From an uncultured Clostridia bacterium (lineage in GTDB: Bacteria > Bacillota > Clostridia > Oscillospirales > Acutalibacteraceae): DNA of 50,901 bases. The notes beneath the pieces were generated by a model. The model was not told the DNA's origin and ran no database searches. It saw only the letters and a program-made list of their open reading frames with translations. The stretch spans positions 1 through 50,901 of the forward strand of contig CANPZK010000002.1 of NCBI GenBank assembly GCA_947588875.1, in the 5' to 3' direction. This document shows, piece by piece, positions 41,712-49,093 of the stretch (position 1 is its first letter; each line of letters begins with the position of its first letter). A program made the position numbers and the translations under genes.

Positions 41712-42095
41712 TTGAATGTCAATTCAAACATAGAAAAGCCTATCTTTATTCAGATAGCCGAGCAGCTTGAGGATAAGATATTCACGGGAGTGTTTCCCGA
41801 AGAAACACAAGTCCCGTCAACTAATGAAATTTCCGCTTTACTCAGCGTCAATCCTCATACCGTTCTGAAGGGAATGAACATACTGGTGGACGAGGAAATC
41901 ATCTATAAAAAACGGGGTCTCGGTATGTTTGTCGCGGAGGGCGCAGTAGAAAAAATACGGCGGAAAAGACAAAGCCGGTTTTATGAACAGTATATAGCTG
42001 CTTTGCTGGAAGAGGCGACAAAACTGCAAATGAGCAAAGAGGACGTTATCTCATTGATAGAAAGGGGTTATAGGAATGGAAGCCATTCAGATTAA
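41712..42095 (+). CDS. GntR-family repressor, YtrA subfamily
   Basis: A 127-residue regulator with an N-terminal winged helix (PIFIQIAEQLEDKIFTGVF, then PSTNEISALLSVNPHTVLKGMNILVDEEI) and the short helical C-terminus of the YtrA group, which lacks a ligand domain and is usually found with an ABC transporter. The start is TTG at 41712 after GAGGAGAG. It overlaps the ATPase gene by 20 bp. The inverted repeat at 41667-41688 is its likely binding site. Members often respond to cell-envelope antibiotics. Confidence 0.93.
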   Translation: MNVNSNIEKPIFIQIAEQLEDKIFTGVFPEETQVPSTNEISALLSVNPHTVLKGMNILVDEEIIYKKRGLGMFVAEGAVEKIRRKRQSRFYEQYIAALLEEATKLQMSKEDVISLIERGYRNGSHSD

Positions 42096-42945
42096 GGGCG
42101 TTACAAAACGCTATAAAGATGTGCTGGCGCTGGATAATGTTTCATTAACCTTTGAATTCGGAAAAATATACGGATTTTTAGGCAGAAACGGCGCGGGAAA
42201 ATCCACGCTGATAAATATTATCGCCAACCGAGTTTTCGCCGACGGCGGCGAGGTGCTGATAGACGGCATACCGGCGAACGAAAATATGGCGGTTCACGAT
42301 AAAATATTCTGTATGAGCGAAGCGGATCTGTATGACAGAGATTTAAAGGTGATCGAGCATTACAAGTGGACGAAGCGCTTTTATTCGGATTTTGACATGA
42401 ACAAAGCGCTGGCGCTTTCGGAGAAATACGATCTTGATGTAAATAAGAGATTTCGGGCGCTGTCTAAGGGTTATCAATCTATTTTCAAGCTGATCATCGC
42501 TCTGTCTTTAACGGTTCCCTATGTTATTTTTGACGAGCCGGTGCTTGGACTTGACGCAAATCACAGAGAGCTTTTTTACAGTCTGCTCCTTAAGGAGTTT
42601 GAAGAGGGAGAGCGCACCTTCATTATTGCAACGCATTTAATTGAGGAGCTTTCCAATATCATCGAAGAAGTGGTTTTGATTGATAAAGGAAAGGTTGTTT
42701 TACAGGAAAGCGTAGAGAACTTATTGGAAAAAGGGTACAGCATATCCGGCTCGGCGGCGGAGGTCGAAAACTACTGTGCGGGCAGGAATGTAATTGGAAT
42801 TGAGGAATTGGGCGGTCTGAAAATTGCCTATATAATGGGCGAAAAGACCGCACTGCCAAAGGATAGCAGCCTGCAAATTTCCGCAATGAACCTGCAAAAG
42901 CTGTTTGTCAAAATAACTGAGAAAGGAGGCGAGGAAAATGAATAA
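42076..42945 (+). CDS. ABC transporter ATP-binding protein of the YtrB-like type
   Basis: A 289-residue ATPase with Walker A GFLGRNGAGKSTLINI near residue 33, Walker B YVIFDEPVLGLD near 150 and the H-loop ATHLIEELS near 185. The signature is LSKGYQSIFKL near 130 instead of LSGGQ, which is usual in this YtrB/BcrA-like branch. The overlaps with the regulator (20 bp) and permease (8 bp) show a tight operon. Its substrate is unknown; GntR-linked systems are often exporters of drugs or lantibiotics. Confidence 0.92.
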   Translation: MEAIQIKGVTKRYKDVLALDNVSLTFEFGKIYGFLGRNGAGKSTLINIIANRVFADGGEVLIDGIPANENMAVHDKIFCMSEADLYDRDLKVIEHYKWTKRFYSDFDMNKALALSEKYDLDVNKRFRALSKGYQSIFKLIIALSLTVPYVIFDEPVLGLDANHRELFYSLLLKEFEEGERTFIIATHLIEELSNIIEEVVLIDKGKVVLQESVENLLEKGYSISGSAAEVENYCAGRNVIGIEELGGLKIAYIMGEKTALPKDSSLQISAMNLQKLFVKITEKGGEENE

Positions 42946-43654
42946 GCTGAAATCTGCTGTTTTTTACGGGTGTTTGACCAAAATCAGGCCTCTTGTGATT
43001 TTCTATCTTGTGGAATACAGTATTTCCGTTTTGATTATGGCAATCGTTGTGCTTTGCACCGGAAAGCTCGAAGCAGGCTCCAATGGATTGGAAGTAGCGT
43101 CGGCGGTGTTTTTAAGCGTGATGGGCGCTTTGAGCTTTAGAGAGGACTTTAAGGCATTTTTACAGAACGGCTTTACCCGCAGATATATTTTTCTTTCTAC
43201 ATTTTGCAGCTTCCTTTTAGTGTCCGCCTCAATGGCTTTGATAGATACCCTGCTCGGAAATCTTCTTCATCATTCCATTAATTACTTCACATTTTTCGGA
43301 ATGCTGTACGGATACGGAAATATGCTGTTCAATTGGCTTTGGCTGACCTTAGTGTATGCGACGTTTTGCAGTATTTTCTATCTGGCGGCGTTGGTCGTCA
43401 ATAAAGTCGGAAGAATAACCGCGCTGCTGATAGGCGTCGGCATCGCCGGTGTAATTCTTTTGATCGCCGCCTTGTTCCGATTTGTATTATCCTCGGAGCT
43501 TGTAAGCAGGATCGGAAGATTTGCGCTGAACGCCTTTGGTTTTATGAATGACGGAACGGTTAATTTTATTTTCCCCGTACTTACGTTCATAGTAATCGGC
43601 GCTGTTTTTGGGCTCGGCTCCTATGCGCTCATACGGCGCACAGAGCTGAAGTAA
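42938..43654 (+). CDS. ABC-2 type permease of the GntR operon
   Basis: A 238-residue protein with about six hydrophobic helices. The segment LSFREDFKAFLQNGFTRRYIFLSTF near residue 62 is the typical cytoplasmic coupling region of small ABC-2 permeases. It overlaps the ATPase gene by 8 bp with a GGAGGCGAGG site. A perfect hairpin terminator follows at 43682. Confidence 0.85.
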   Translation: MNKLKSAVFYGCLTKIRPLVIFYLVEYSISVLIMAIVVLCTGKLEAGSNGLEVASAVFLSVMGALSFREDFKAFLQNGFTRRYIFLSTFCSFLLVSASMALIDTLLGNLLHHSINYFTFFGMLYGYGNMLFNWLWLTLVYATFCSIFYLAALVVNKVGRITALLIGVGIAGVILLIAALFRFVLSSELVSRIGRFALNAFGFMNDGTVNFIFPVLTFIVIGAVFGLGSYALIRRTELK

Positions 43655-43681
43655 ATATAACGCACTTATTTTCACTCAAAA

Positions 43682-43715
43682 AAGCGGCGGCAGGAGGTTG
43701 TTCCTGCCGCCGCTT
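43682..43715 (+). terminator. Terminator-like hairpin after the GntR-ABC operon
   Basis: A perfect 14-bp stem pairs 43682-43695 with 43702-43715. It is GC-rich but has no long T-run. Between it and 43973 the gap holds only AT-rich sequence with a decayed family D relative near 43835-43900. Confidence 0.65.
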
Positions 43716-43973
43716 ATCGGTTGTAAGTCAGCTCTGTATGCGATAAAAATATTTCACGCTTCGCTTTTACGGGCAAAGTCCGTTAAAACGGCGTATTGTG
43801 TTGTAAACTATGTATCTTCACAATTTGTAAACCTGTTTTTGCTCCCAAAATTATTTTTAGCTTAAAGCTGTTTTGCGGATATAAAAGTCTAATTCAAAAA
43901 AGTATTAAGCGGAAATTATTAACTTGTTGACGGTGCAGATTGTCAGATGAAAAACACAACCTTGTGCGAGTAT

Positions 43974-44055
43974 GTGGAGGTGCAGGGGGAGCAAAGCTCC
44001 CCCTGCAAATAGATAAAATATAAAATAGCCGTCAAGCTGCTGAGCAGTTTGACGG
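43974..44055 (+). repeat. Composite C-B repeat module, copy 3
   Basis: The C hairpin TGCAGGGGGAGC (43981-43992) pairs with 43996-44007 (12 bp, perfect), preceded by GTGGAGG and followed by AAATAG. The B hairpin (44028-44055) has GTCAAGCTGC against GCAGTTTGAC. The order and spacing are as at 33810-33895. It lies 41 bp beyond the PaaK stop on the minus strand. Confidence 0.75.
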
Positions 44056-44069
44056 CGGTCAACGAGCCC

Positions 44070-44094
44070 GCGGGGCTTGAATTTTGAGCCCCGC
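44070..44094 (-). terminator. Hairpin after the PaaK gene
   Basis: GCGGGGCT (44070-44077) pairs with AGCCCCGC (44087-44094), directly after the stop codon on the minus strand. The T-run is missing, so termination there is uncertain. Confidence 0.5.
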
Positions 44095-44095
44095 C

Positions 44096-45403
44096 TTATT
44101 CGCTTTCGTTTCTGAGGTCGAGTATTCTCTTCGCCTTGCCTTGGAAGCGCTCGAGCGATTTCGGCTCTACAAGGGTGACCTTCGTTTCAAGTCCGAGCAC
44201 GCTCTTCAGCCTGTCGTGTATGGACTTCTGGAGAGATTGAAGCCCCGAAAAATTATCGAGCAGCTCGCCGCTCACAAGCTCTACCTTTACCTCAAGGTTG
44301 TCCTTGAAGTTTGCGCGGCGTACTATAAGCTGATAATGCGGCCCGATGTGCTCCGTGCCGACGAGCACGCTCTCAATTTGAGTCGGGAATACGTTCACTC
44401 CCTTGATTATCAGCATATCGTCGGTTCTGCCCATGGTTTTTGCCATTCGCGCGTGCGTTCGTCCGCACTCGCATTTTTCATATGTTATTTTGGTAATATC
44501 CTTCGTTCTGTATCTCAGCACAGGCATACCCTGTCTTGTCAAGGTCGTTACGACAAGCTCGCCTACTTCGTTTTCGCCGAGCCGTTCTCCGGTGTCGCTG
44601 TTTATTATCTCCGGCAAAAAGTGATCCTCGGCAAAGTGCATTCCGTTTCTCGCCTCGCAGTCGCCGCTGCACCCGGGACCGCCTATCTCGGTAAGACCGT
44701 AGTTGTCGGATACCCTCACGTTCATATTACGCTCTATCTGCGCGCGCATCTCCTCGGTGCATGGCTCGCTGCCGAGTATCCCGAGCCTGAGCTTGTACGC
44801 GCTCATCGGATAGCCGTCCTCCTTCATAGCCTCGCTCAGATACAGAGCGTAGCTCGGCGTTGCGACAAGACCCGTTACTCCGAAATCGCGGAACATCATA
44901 AGCTGCTTTTTTGTGTTGCCGGACGACGCGGGTATGACAGTCGCGCCTATTTTTTCAAGACCGTAGTGAAGTCCGAGCGCTCCCGTGAACAGACCGTAGC
45001 CGAAGCTTATCTGTATAATGTCGTCCGCCGTCGCGCCGCCCGCAACGGCAACTCGCGCCACACAGTCGCTCCATGTGTCAAGATCCTGCCGCGTGTAAAC
45101 GCCGACGGTCGGCTTGCCGGTCGTGCCGGACGAGGCGTGTATCCTCACTATATCCTTCATCGGCACCGCCATCATATTGAACGGATAGTTGTCCCTTATG
45201 TCGTCCTTCGTGGTGAACGGTATGTACTGAATGTCCGACAGCGACTTTATTTTTTCGCCGCCCATAACTCCCGCCTCGGTGAGCTTTTTGTGGTAAAAGC
45301 CGATGTTGTCGTAGCAATACTTCACCATTTTTTTCAGCCTTTCAAGCTGTAATGACTCGATCTCCTGCCTCGGCATGGTTTCTATATCCTTTTGGAAAAA
45401 CAT
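44096..45403 (-). CDS. paaK: Phenylacetate-CoA ligase family protein
   Basis: An adenylate-forming ligase of 435 residues, the length of PaaK. It would activate an aryl acid, such as phenylacetate or indoleacetate, with ATP and CoA. The AMP-binding motif SSGTTGKPTVGVYT near residue 91, DNYGLTEIGGPG near 234, the YRTKDI segment near 298 and the C-terminal catalytic lysine region (KAKRILDLR near 422) are present. The ATG follows GAGGAGAT. In anaerobes such enzymes often support aromatic amino-acid fermentation with indolepyruvate oxidoreductase, which is not in this window. A symporter gene lies 311 bp upstream on the same strand. Confidence 0.93.
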   Translation of the reverse strand: MFFQKDIETMPRQEIESLQLERLKKMVKYCYDNIGFYHKKLTEAGVMGGEKIKSLSDIQYIPFTTKDDIRDNYPFNMMAVPMKDIVRIHASSGTTGKPTVGVYTRQDLDTWSDCVARVAVAGGATADDIIQISFGYGLFTGALGLHYGLEKIGATVIPASSGNTKKQLMMFRDFGVTGLVATPSYALYLSEAMKEDGYPMSAYKLRLGILGSEPCTEEMRAQIERNMNVRVSDNYGLTEIGGPGCSGDCEARNGMHFAEDHFLPEIINSDTGERLGENEVGELVVTTLTRQGMPVLRYRTKDITKITYEKCECGRTHARMAKTMGRTDDMLIIKGVNVFPTQIESVLVGTEHIGPHYQLIVRRANFKDNLEVKVELVSGELLDNFSGLQSLQKSIHDRLKSVLGLETKVTLVEPKSLERFQGKAKRILDLRNESE

Positions 45404-45455
45404 TGTTATCTCCTCGCTTTGCTGAGCTTTTTATATTCGCGCGAAACGGCTGAGA

Positions 45456-45684
45456 GGCTGTCGCGCGGCTCGTTTTTTGTTTGTGCTTTTGTCATGGACG
45501 GTTCGGGCGGCGACCCGCGCGGCTGCGCCGCGCGGAAAACGCGGCGCCCGGGTTTTTCCGACGGGGATGAGTCCCTGCCCCGCCGCGTTTTCATCGCCTT
45601 TCCGCCGGAGGCGGAAAGGCGGCGGTCGCCGCCCGAACCTGTGCGTCGCTCTCAAAATACCCGAAACGCGTCAACGCGACAGCC
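45456..45684 (+). repeat. Cloverleaf intergenic repeat, copy 4 (family E), 229 bp with inverted ends
   Basis: The ends are GGCTGTCGC (45456-45464) and GCGACAGCC (45676-45684), as in copy 2 and with exactly the same total length. The outer stem pairs 45500-45515 with 45624-45639 (16 bp). Hairpin 1 pairs 45516-45523 with 45527-45534. The inner stem AAAACGCGGCG (45536-45546) pairs with 45581-45591. Hairpin 2 pairs 45596-45606 with 45610-45620. It fills nearly all of the gap between the PaaK and symporter genes. Confidence 0.8.
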
Positions 45685-45714
45685 GTTTAAGCTCAACCGT
45701 ATGCCAAATATATT

Positions 45715-47295
45715 TTACACCGTTTGTTTGAATTCGTCAAATAAAGCGTCCATTTCATCTTGATTTTTGTTTTTTGTGACAAGGCTCGCTATCGGAACCT
45801 CGATAAGACCGACTATCATTGCAATCGCACCCCAGCTTATCGGTGAAGCGAGATTGAGCGGAAGCGATTTCGCCCAATCCGTAAGAGCGGGGAAAAGTCC
45901 GAGATTAAAGAGGACCATCGAAACAACGGTAATAAGAACGCCGGTCGCAAAGCTGAGCCATACGGCGGCTCTCGTGACCTTTTTCGAGAACAGACCGTAC
46001 ATAAACGGCGCGAGGAACGAGCCCGCGAGCGTGCCCCAGGATATCGACATAAGGGCGCTTATGTTTATTCCCATTGCGTTCAAATCGTTTTTGAATATCG
46101 CTATAACGACCGAGATTATAAGGAAAACGGCTATGAATATCCTCATAATGAGAACCTGCTTTTTCTCGGAAAATCCCTTTTTGGAGAAGGGCTTTATCAT
46201 ATCTATCGTGAGAGTCGAGCTTGACGTCAGCACAAGGCTCGCAAGCGTGGACATGGAAGCCGACAGAACGAGAACCACAACGATGCCGAACAGCACCTCC
46301 GGCACCGCGCTGCGGAGTATCGCCGGCACTATCGAGTCGAAGTCGGGGCTGCCGTTTGCAAGAGTAGCTATCTGGGTCTTGCCGGCTTCGTTCGTAACGG
46401 TCGCAAAGAGCCTGCCGAGGCCGCCGAGGAAATACGAGCCGCCCGCCACTACCACGGCGAACAGGGTCGAGATTATCGTGCCGCGCTTTATGGCCTTTCT
46501 GTCCTTTATGGCATAGAACTTCTGAACCATCTGCGGAAGTCCCCAAGTGCCGAGCGATGTAAGGATAACCACGGCAATGAGGTTTATCGGGTCGGGGCCG
46601 AGAATAGAGCCGTATGCGCCCGCTTCACCGCTTGCCGCGGGTATAAGCGACAGATTTTGCAGAGCCGCCGTTAGTCCGCCCTGATTGTTGAGGGCGCAGA
46701 AGATGACGGCGACAATTCCAAAGAGCATTATTATGCCCTGAATAAAATCGTTTACGGCTGTCGCGAAGTAGCCGCCGAGTATGACGTAAACGGCGGTGAG
46801 AAGAGCCATAATTATTATCCATATGTTATAGTCGATGCCTGAAAACGCCGAGGCGAACAGGGTCGAAAGTCCGTTGTAAACGGAGGCGGTGTAGGGTATG
46901 AGAAAGAGAAAGACTATCAAAGCGGCGGCAATTTTAAGGCTCTTTGACATATATCTCTTCTCAAAAAATTCGGGCATCGTCGAAACGTTTAGCTGCTTTG
47001 TCATTCTGCGGGTGCGGTCGCCGAGTATCACCCAGGCGAGCAGACTGCCGATAACGGCGTTTCCTATTCCTATCCAGGTCGCCGCGAAGCCGTAGCTCCA
47101 GCCGAACTGACCGGCATAGCCGATAAAAATAACGGCGGAAAAATAGGACGTGCCGTAGGCAAAGGCTGTCATCCAAGCGCCCACGTTTCTTCCCGCGAGA
47201 ACAAAGTCGTTTACATTGCCGGTTCTTTTTCTGCAATAGACGCCTATAAAAATCATCAGAGCCAGATAAAGAACGAGCGTGATCCACATAACCAT
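45715..47295 (-). CDS. Sodium:solute symporter (SSS family)
   Basis: A 526-residue carrier with about 13 membrane helices. The N-terminal DFVLAGRNVGAWMTAFAYG near residue 30 and the GWSYGFAATWIGIGNAVIG stretch near 65 are SSS features, and the ASMSTLASLVLTSSSTLTIDMI segment near 346 contains the sodium-binding serines. The closest general types are proline/pantothenate permeases; the substrate cannot be read from the sequence. The ATG at 47295 has an AAGGAGG site. Location upstream of paaK on the same strand hints at uptake of an aromatic or organic acid, but the 311-bp gap with a repeat weakens this. Confidence 0.93.
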   Translation of the reverse strand: MVMWITLVLYLALMIFIGVYCRKRTGNVNDFVLAGRNVGAWMTAFAYGTSYFSAVIFIGYAGQFGWSYGFAATWIGIGNAVIGSLLAWVILGDRTRRMTKQLNVSTMPEFFEKRYMSKSLKIAAALIVFLFLIPYTASVYNGLSTLFASAFSGIDYNIWIIIMALLTAVYVILGGYFATAVNDFIQGIIMLFGIVAVIFCALNNQGGLTAALQNLSLIPAASGEAGAYGSILGPDPINLIAVVILTSLGTWGLPQMVQKFYAIKDRKAIKRGTIISTLFAVVVAGGSYFLGGLGRLFATVTNEAGKTQIATLANGSPDFDSIVPAILRSAVPEVLFGIVVVLVLSASMSTLASLVLTSSSTLTIDMIKPFSKKGFSEKKQVLIMRIFIAVFLIISVVIAIFKNDLNAMGINISALMSISWGTLAGSFLAPFMYGLFSKKVTRAAVWLSFATGVLITVVSMVLFNLGLFPALTDWAKSLPLNLASPISWGAIAMIVGLIEVPIASLVTKNKNQDEMDALFDEFKQTV

Positions 47296-47357
47296 AATGT
47301 TTATCCTCCTTATTTTGCGCTTTAAAGCGATATGATTTTAAAGCTTAAAACGATTAG

Positions 47358-47385
47358 ATTATACCGCAAACGATAAAAAATTCAA
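47358..47385 (-). promoter_or_regulatory. Predicted promoter for the symporter gene
   Basis: On the minus strand TTGAAT (47380-47385), 16 bp and TATAAT (47358-47363) are present about 60 bp upstream of the ATG. Confidence 0.65.
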
Positions 47386-47468
47386 TAATTTTTAATAAAA
47401 ATTGTCAAATTTAACAATCAAAACAAGGGAGTATAGTGCAAAATGCAGAAATTATTACATAGTCATAG

Positions 47469-47497
47469 TTTAGGAAATATATTAATATTGTTATAAT
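47469..47497 (+). promoter_or_regulatory. Possible promoter for the hydrogenase operon
   Basis: A perfect TATAAT (47492-47497) has only a weak -35 match, TTTAGG (47469-47474), at 17 bp. The leader would be about 170 nt and AT-rich. The weak -35 box suggests regulation. Confidence 0.4.
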
Positions 47498-47672
47498 GAC
47501 TAAAATTGTGGACGTGATTATGTTTATCTTTCATAATTAGACATTTTCCAACGAAAATTATCGGCTAAACGATAGACTTTTTTTCGACAATGTTGTATCA
47601 TTATTACATATGGACTTCATATAAAAATCTATATATAAATGAAGTAATATACCATTGCAAGGAGGACAAAAA

Positions 47673-48170
47673 ATGCAAAAGAAAATTAGCACGCTTCCTT
47701 TCAACGGCACACCCGAGCAAGAGGCGAAGCTGAAGGAAATCATCGAGAAGCATAAGGGCGACCCGGGCGCAGTTATGCCTGTTTTGCAGGAAGCGCAGGG
47801 CGTTTACGGCTATCTGCCCAAAGAGGTACAGATAATGATTGCCGAGGGGCTCGGCGTGCCGGTAGAGGAGGTTTACGGCGTATCAACCTTTTATTCGCAG
47901 TTTTCCCTCACGCCGAAGGGCAAGTACAACATATCGGTCTGTCTTGGAACGGCGTGTTATGTTAAGGGCTCGGGCAAGCTCGTTGACGAGATAACGAATC
48001 AAATCGGCATAGAGCCGGAGGAATGTACCGAGGACGGACTTTTCTCCCTCACGGCGTGCCGCTGCATAGGAGCCTGCGGACTTGCGCCGGTTCTCACCGT
48101 AAACGACGAGGTTTACGGCAGACTTGAGCCGAAGGACATCGCGGGAATACTTGACAAATACCGCGCTTAA
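47673..48170 (+). CDS. NADH-dependent hydrogenase/NuoE-like 2Fe-2S subunit (HydC/HndA type)
   Basis: A thioredoxin-like 2Fe-2S protein of 165 residues. The four cysteine ligands are in CLGTAC near residue 89 and CRCIGAC near 130. The N-terminal helical part, with GDPGAVMPVLQEAQGVYGYLP near 28, is typical of NuoE/HydC. In electron-bifurcating [FeFe]-hydrogenases this subunit links the NADH site to the hydrogenase. The frame is open to 47655, but the ATG at 47673 follows AAGGAGG (47659-47665). It opens an operon of at least four genes. Confidence 0.94.
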   Translation: MQKKISTLPFNGTPEQEAKLKEIIEKHKGDPGAVMPVLQEAQGVYGYLPKEVQIMIAEGLGVPVEEVYGVSTFYSQFSLTPKGKYNISVCLGTACYVKGSGKLVDEITNQIGIEPEECTEDGLFSLTACRCIGACGLAPVLTVNDEVYGRLEPKDIAGILDKYRA

Positions 48171-48173
48171 AAA

Positions 48174-48728
48174 ATGAACGAGCTTTCGCTTTTCGTTCTG
48201 GAGCTTGCCGAAAACTCGGCGGAGGCAGGCGCGCTTCTTGTCAAAGCAGAGGTGCGTTCAGCGCCCGAAAGCGTGGAGATAACCGTGACGGACGACGGCG
48301 AAGGAATGACCGCCGAGCAGTCGCGCGACGCAGTAAACACCGGCTACACAACAAAGTCCGGGCGGCGCGGACGCGGGCTGCCGCTGATAAAGGCGGCGGC
48401 GGAGAAAACCGGCGGAGGGCTTTCGCTCAGCTCGCGCGCGGGAAAGGGAACGAAGGTGCGCGTTCGGTTTATAAAAAACGAATATTGCCCGCCAATGGGC
48501 GATATAAATTCCGTTATCAGGATATTGGCGATATGTCACAGCAACATGGATTTTCGCTTTGAAATTGAGCAGTCAGGCAAAAGAATGACCTTTGACACAA
48601 GGGTGATAAAGGAGCGCATAGCCCCAGCGAAGATCTCCAGCGGCGGCGTATCGTCGTGGATACGGGAATATTTAAACGAGCAGACAGAATTTATTTTTGG
48701 AGGTGCAGCAAATGAAATCACTTGCTGA
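48174..48728 (+). CDS. GHKL-type ATP-binding protein in the hydrogenase operon
   Basis: A 184-residue protein with an HATPase fold. The N box is in LELAENSAEAGA near residue 9, the G1 box is VTDDGEGM near 38, and the glycine-rich G2 region RRGRGLPLIKAAAEKTGGG is near 64. There is no phosphoacceptor histidine domain, so it is not a complete sensor kinase. The remaining 80 residues have no motif that I recognise. It begins 4 bp after the first subunit with no Shine-Dalgarno site, so translation is probably coupled, and it overlaps the next gene by 17 bp. Small ATPases of this kind occur in clostridial hydrogenase operons, but their role is not settled. Confidence 0.85.
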   Translation: MNELSLFVLELAENSAEAGALLVKAEVRSAPESVEITVTDDGEGMTAEQSRDAVNTGYTTKSGRRGRGLPLIKAAAEKTGGGLSLSSRAGKGTKVRVRFIKNEYCPPMGDINSVIRILAICHSNMDFRFEIEQSGKRMTFDTRVIKERIAPAKISSGGVSSWIREYLNEQTEFIFGGAANEITC

Positions 48729-49080
48729 ATTACAGGCAATCAGAGAAAAAACGAGGCTTCAGCTCAATTTAAGGCACGAAAGCCCCGATAATGTATCCGT
48801 CAAAGTCGGACTTGCTACCTGCGGAATAGCGGCGGGAGCAAGAGAGGTAATATGCGCCTTTGTCGACGAGCTTGAAAAACGCGGCATTGAAAACGTAACG
48901 GTGACCGCGATGGGCTGTATAGACAAATGCGACAAGGAGCCTATCGCCGTGGTTGAGGTACCGGGCGAGGAAAAGGTGACGTATGTAAATATGACGCCGG
49001 AAAAGGCTGTAAGGGTAATAGAAGAGCATATAGTAAACAAAAAGGTCGTAGCCGAATATACAGACGGCGCGGCAGTGTAA
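48712..49080 (+). CDS. 2Fe-2S ferredoxin-like (thioredoxin-fold) hydrogenase subunit, HndB type
   Basis: A 122-residue small protein of the thioredoxin-like ferredoxin fold. Cysteines appear in LATCGIAAGAREV near residue 38 and in MGCIDKCDKEP near 69, three in all, with VVEVPGEEKVTYVN near 82 as the usual C-terminal strand. Comparable proteins accompany the NADH-oxidising subunit in NADP-reducing or bifurcating hydrogenases. The frame is open to 48697, but the ATG at 48712 lies after GGAGG (48699-48703) and gives MKSLAELQAIREK, the typical start. It overlaps the previous gene by 17 bp. Confidence 0.88.
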   Translation: MKSLAELQAIREKTRLQLNLRHESPDNVSVKVGLATCGIAAGAREVICAFVDELEKRGIENVTVTAMGCIDKCDKEPIAVVEVPGEEKVTYVNMTPEKAVRVIEEHIVNKKVVAEYTDGAAV

Positions 49081-49093
49081 AGGAGGAAGATAA

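Noticed and set aside
14439..44055. Possible CRISPR array from recurring hairpins
   Set aside because: The repeats are kilobases apart, belong to several families and have no regular spacers or cas genes.
44084..45352. 422-codon open frame on the plus strand opposite paaK
   Set aside because: It mirrors the codons of paaK, which has full family motifs and a ribosome site; the frame itself has no motif.
47402..47417. Rex-like site TTGTCAAATTTAACAA between the symporter and hydrogenase promoters
   Set aside because: The half-sites are only 2 bp apart instead of 4 and one base is off, so Rex would not be expected to bind; I keep it only as a note.
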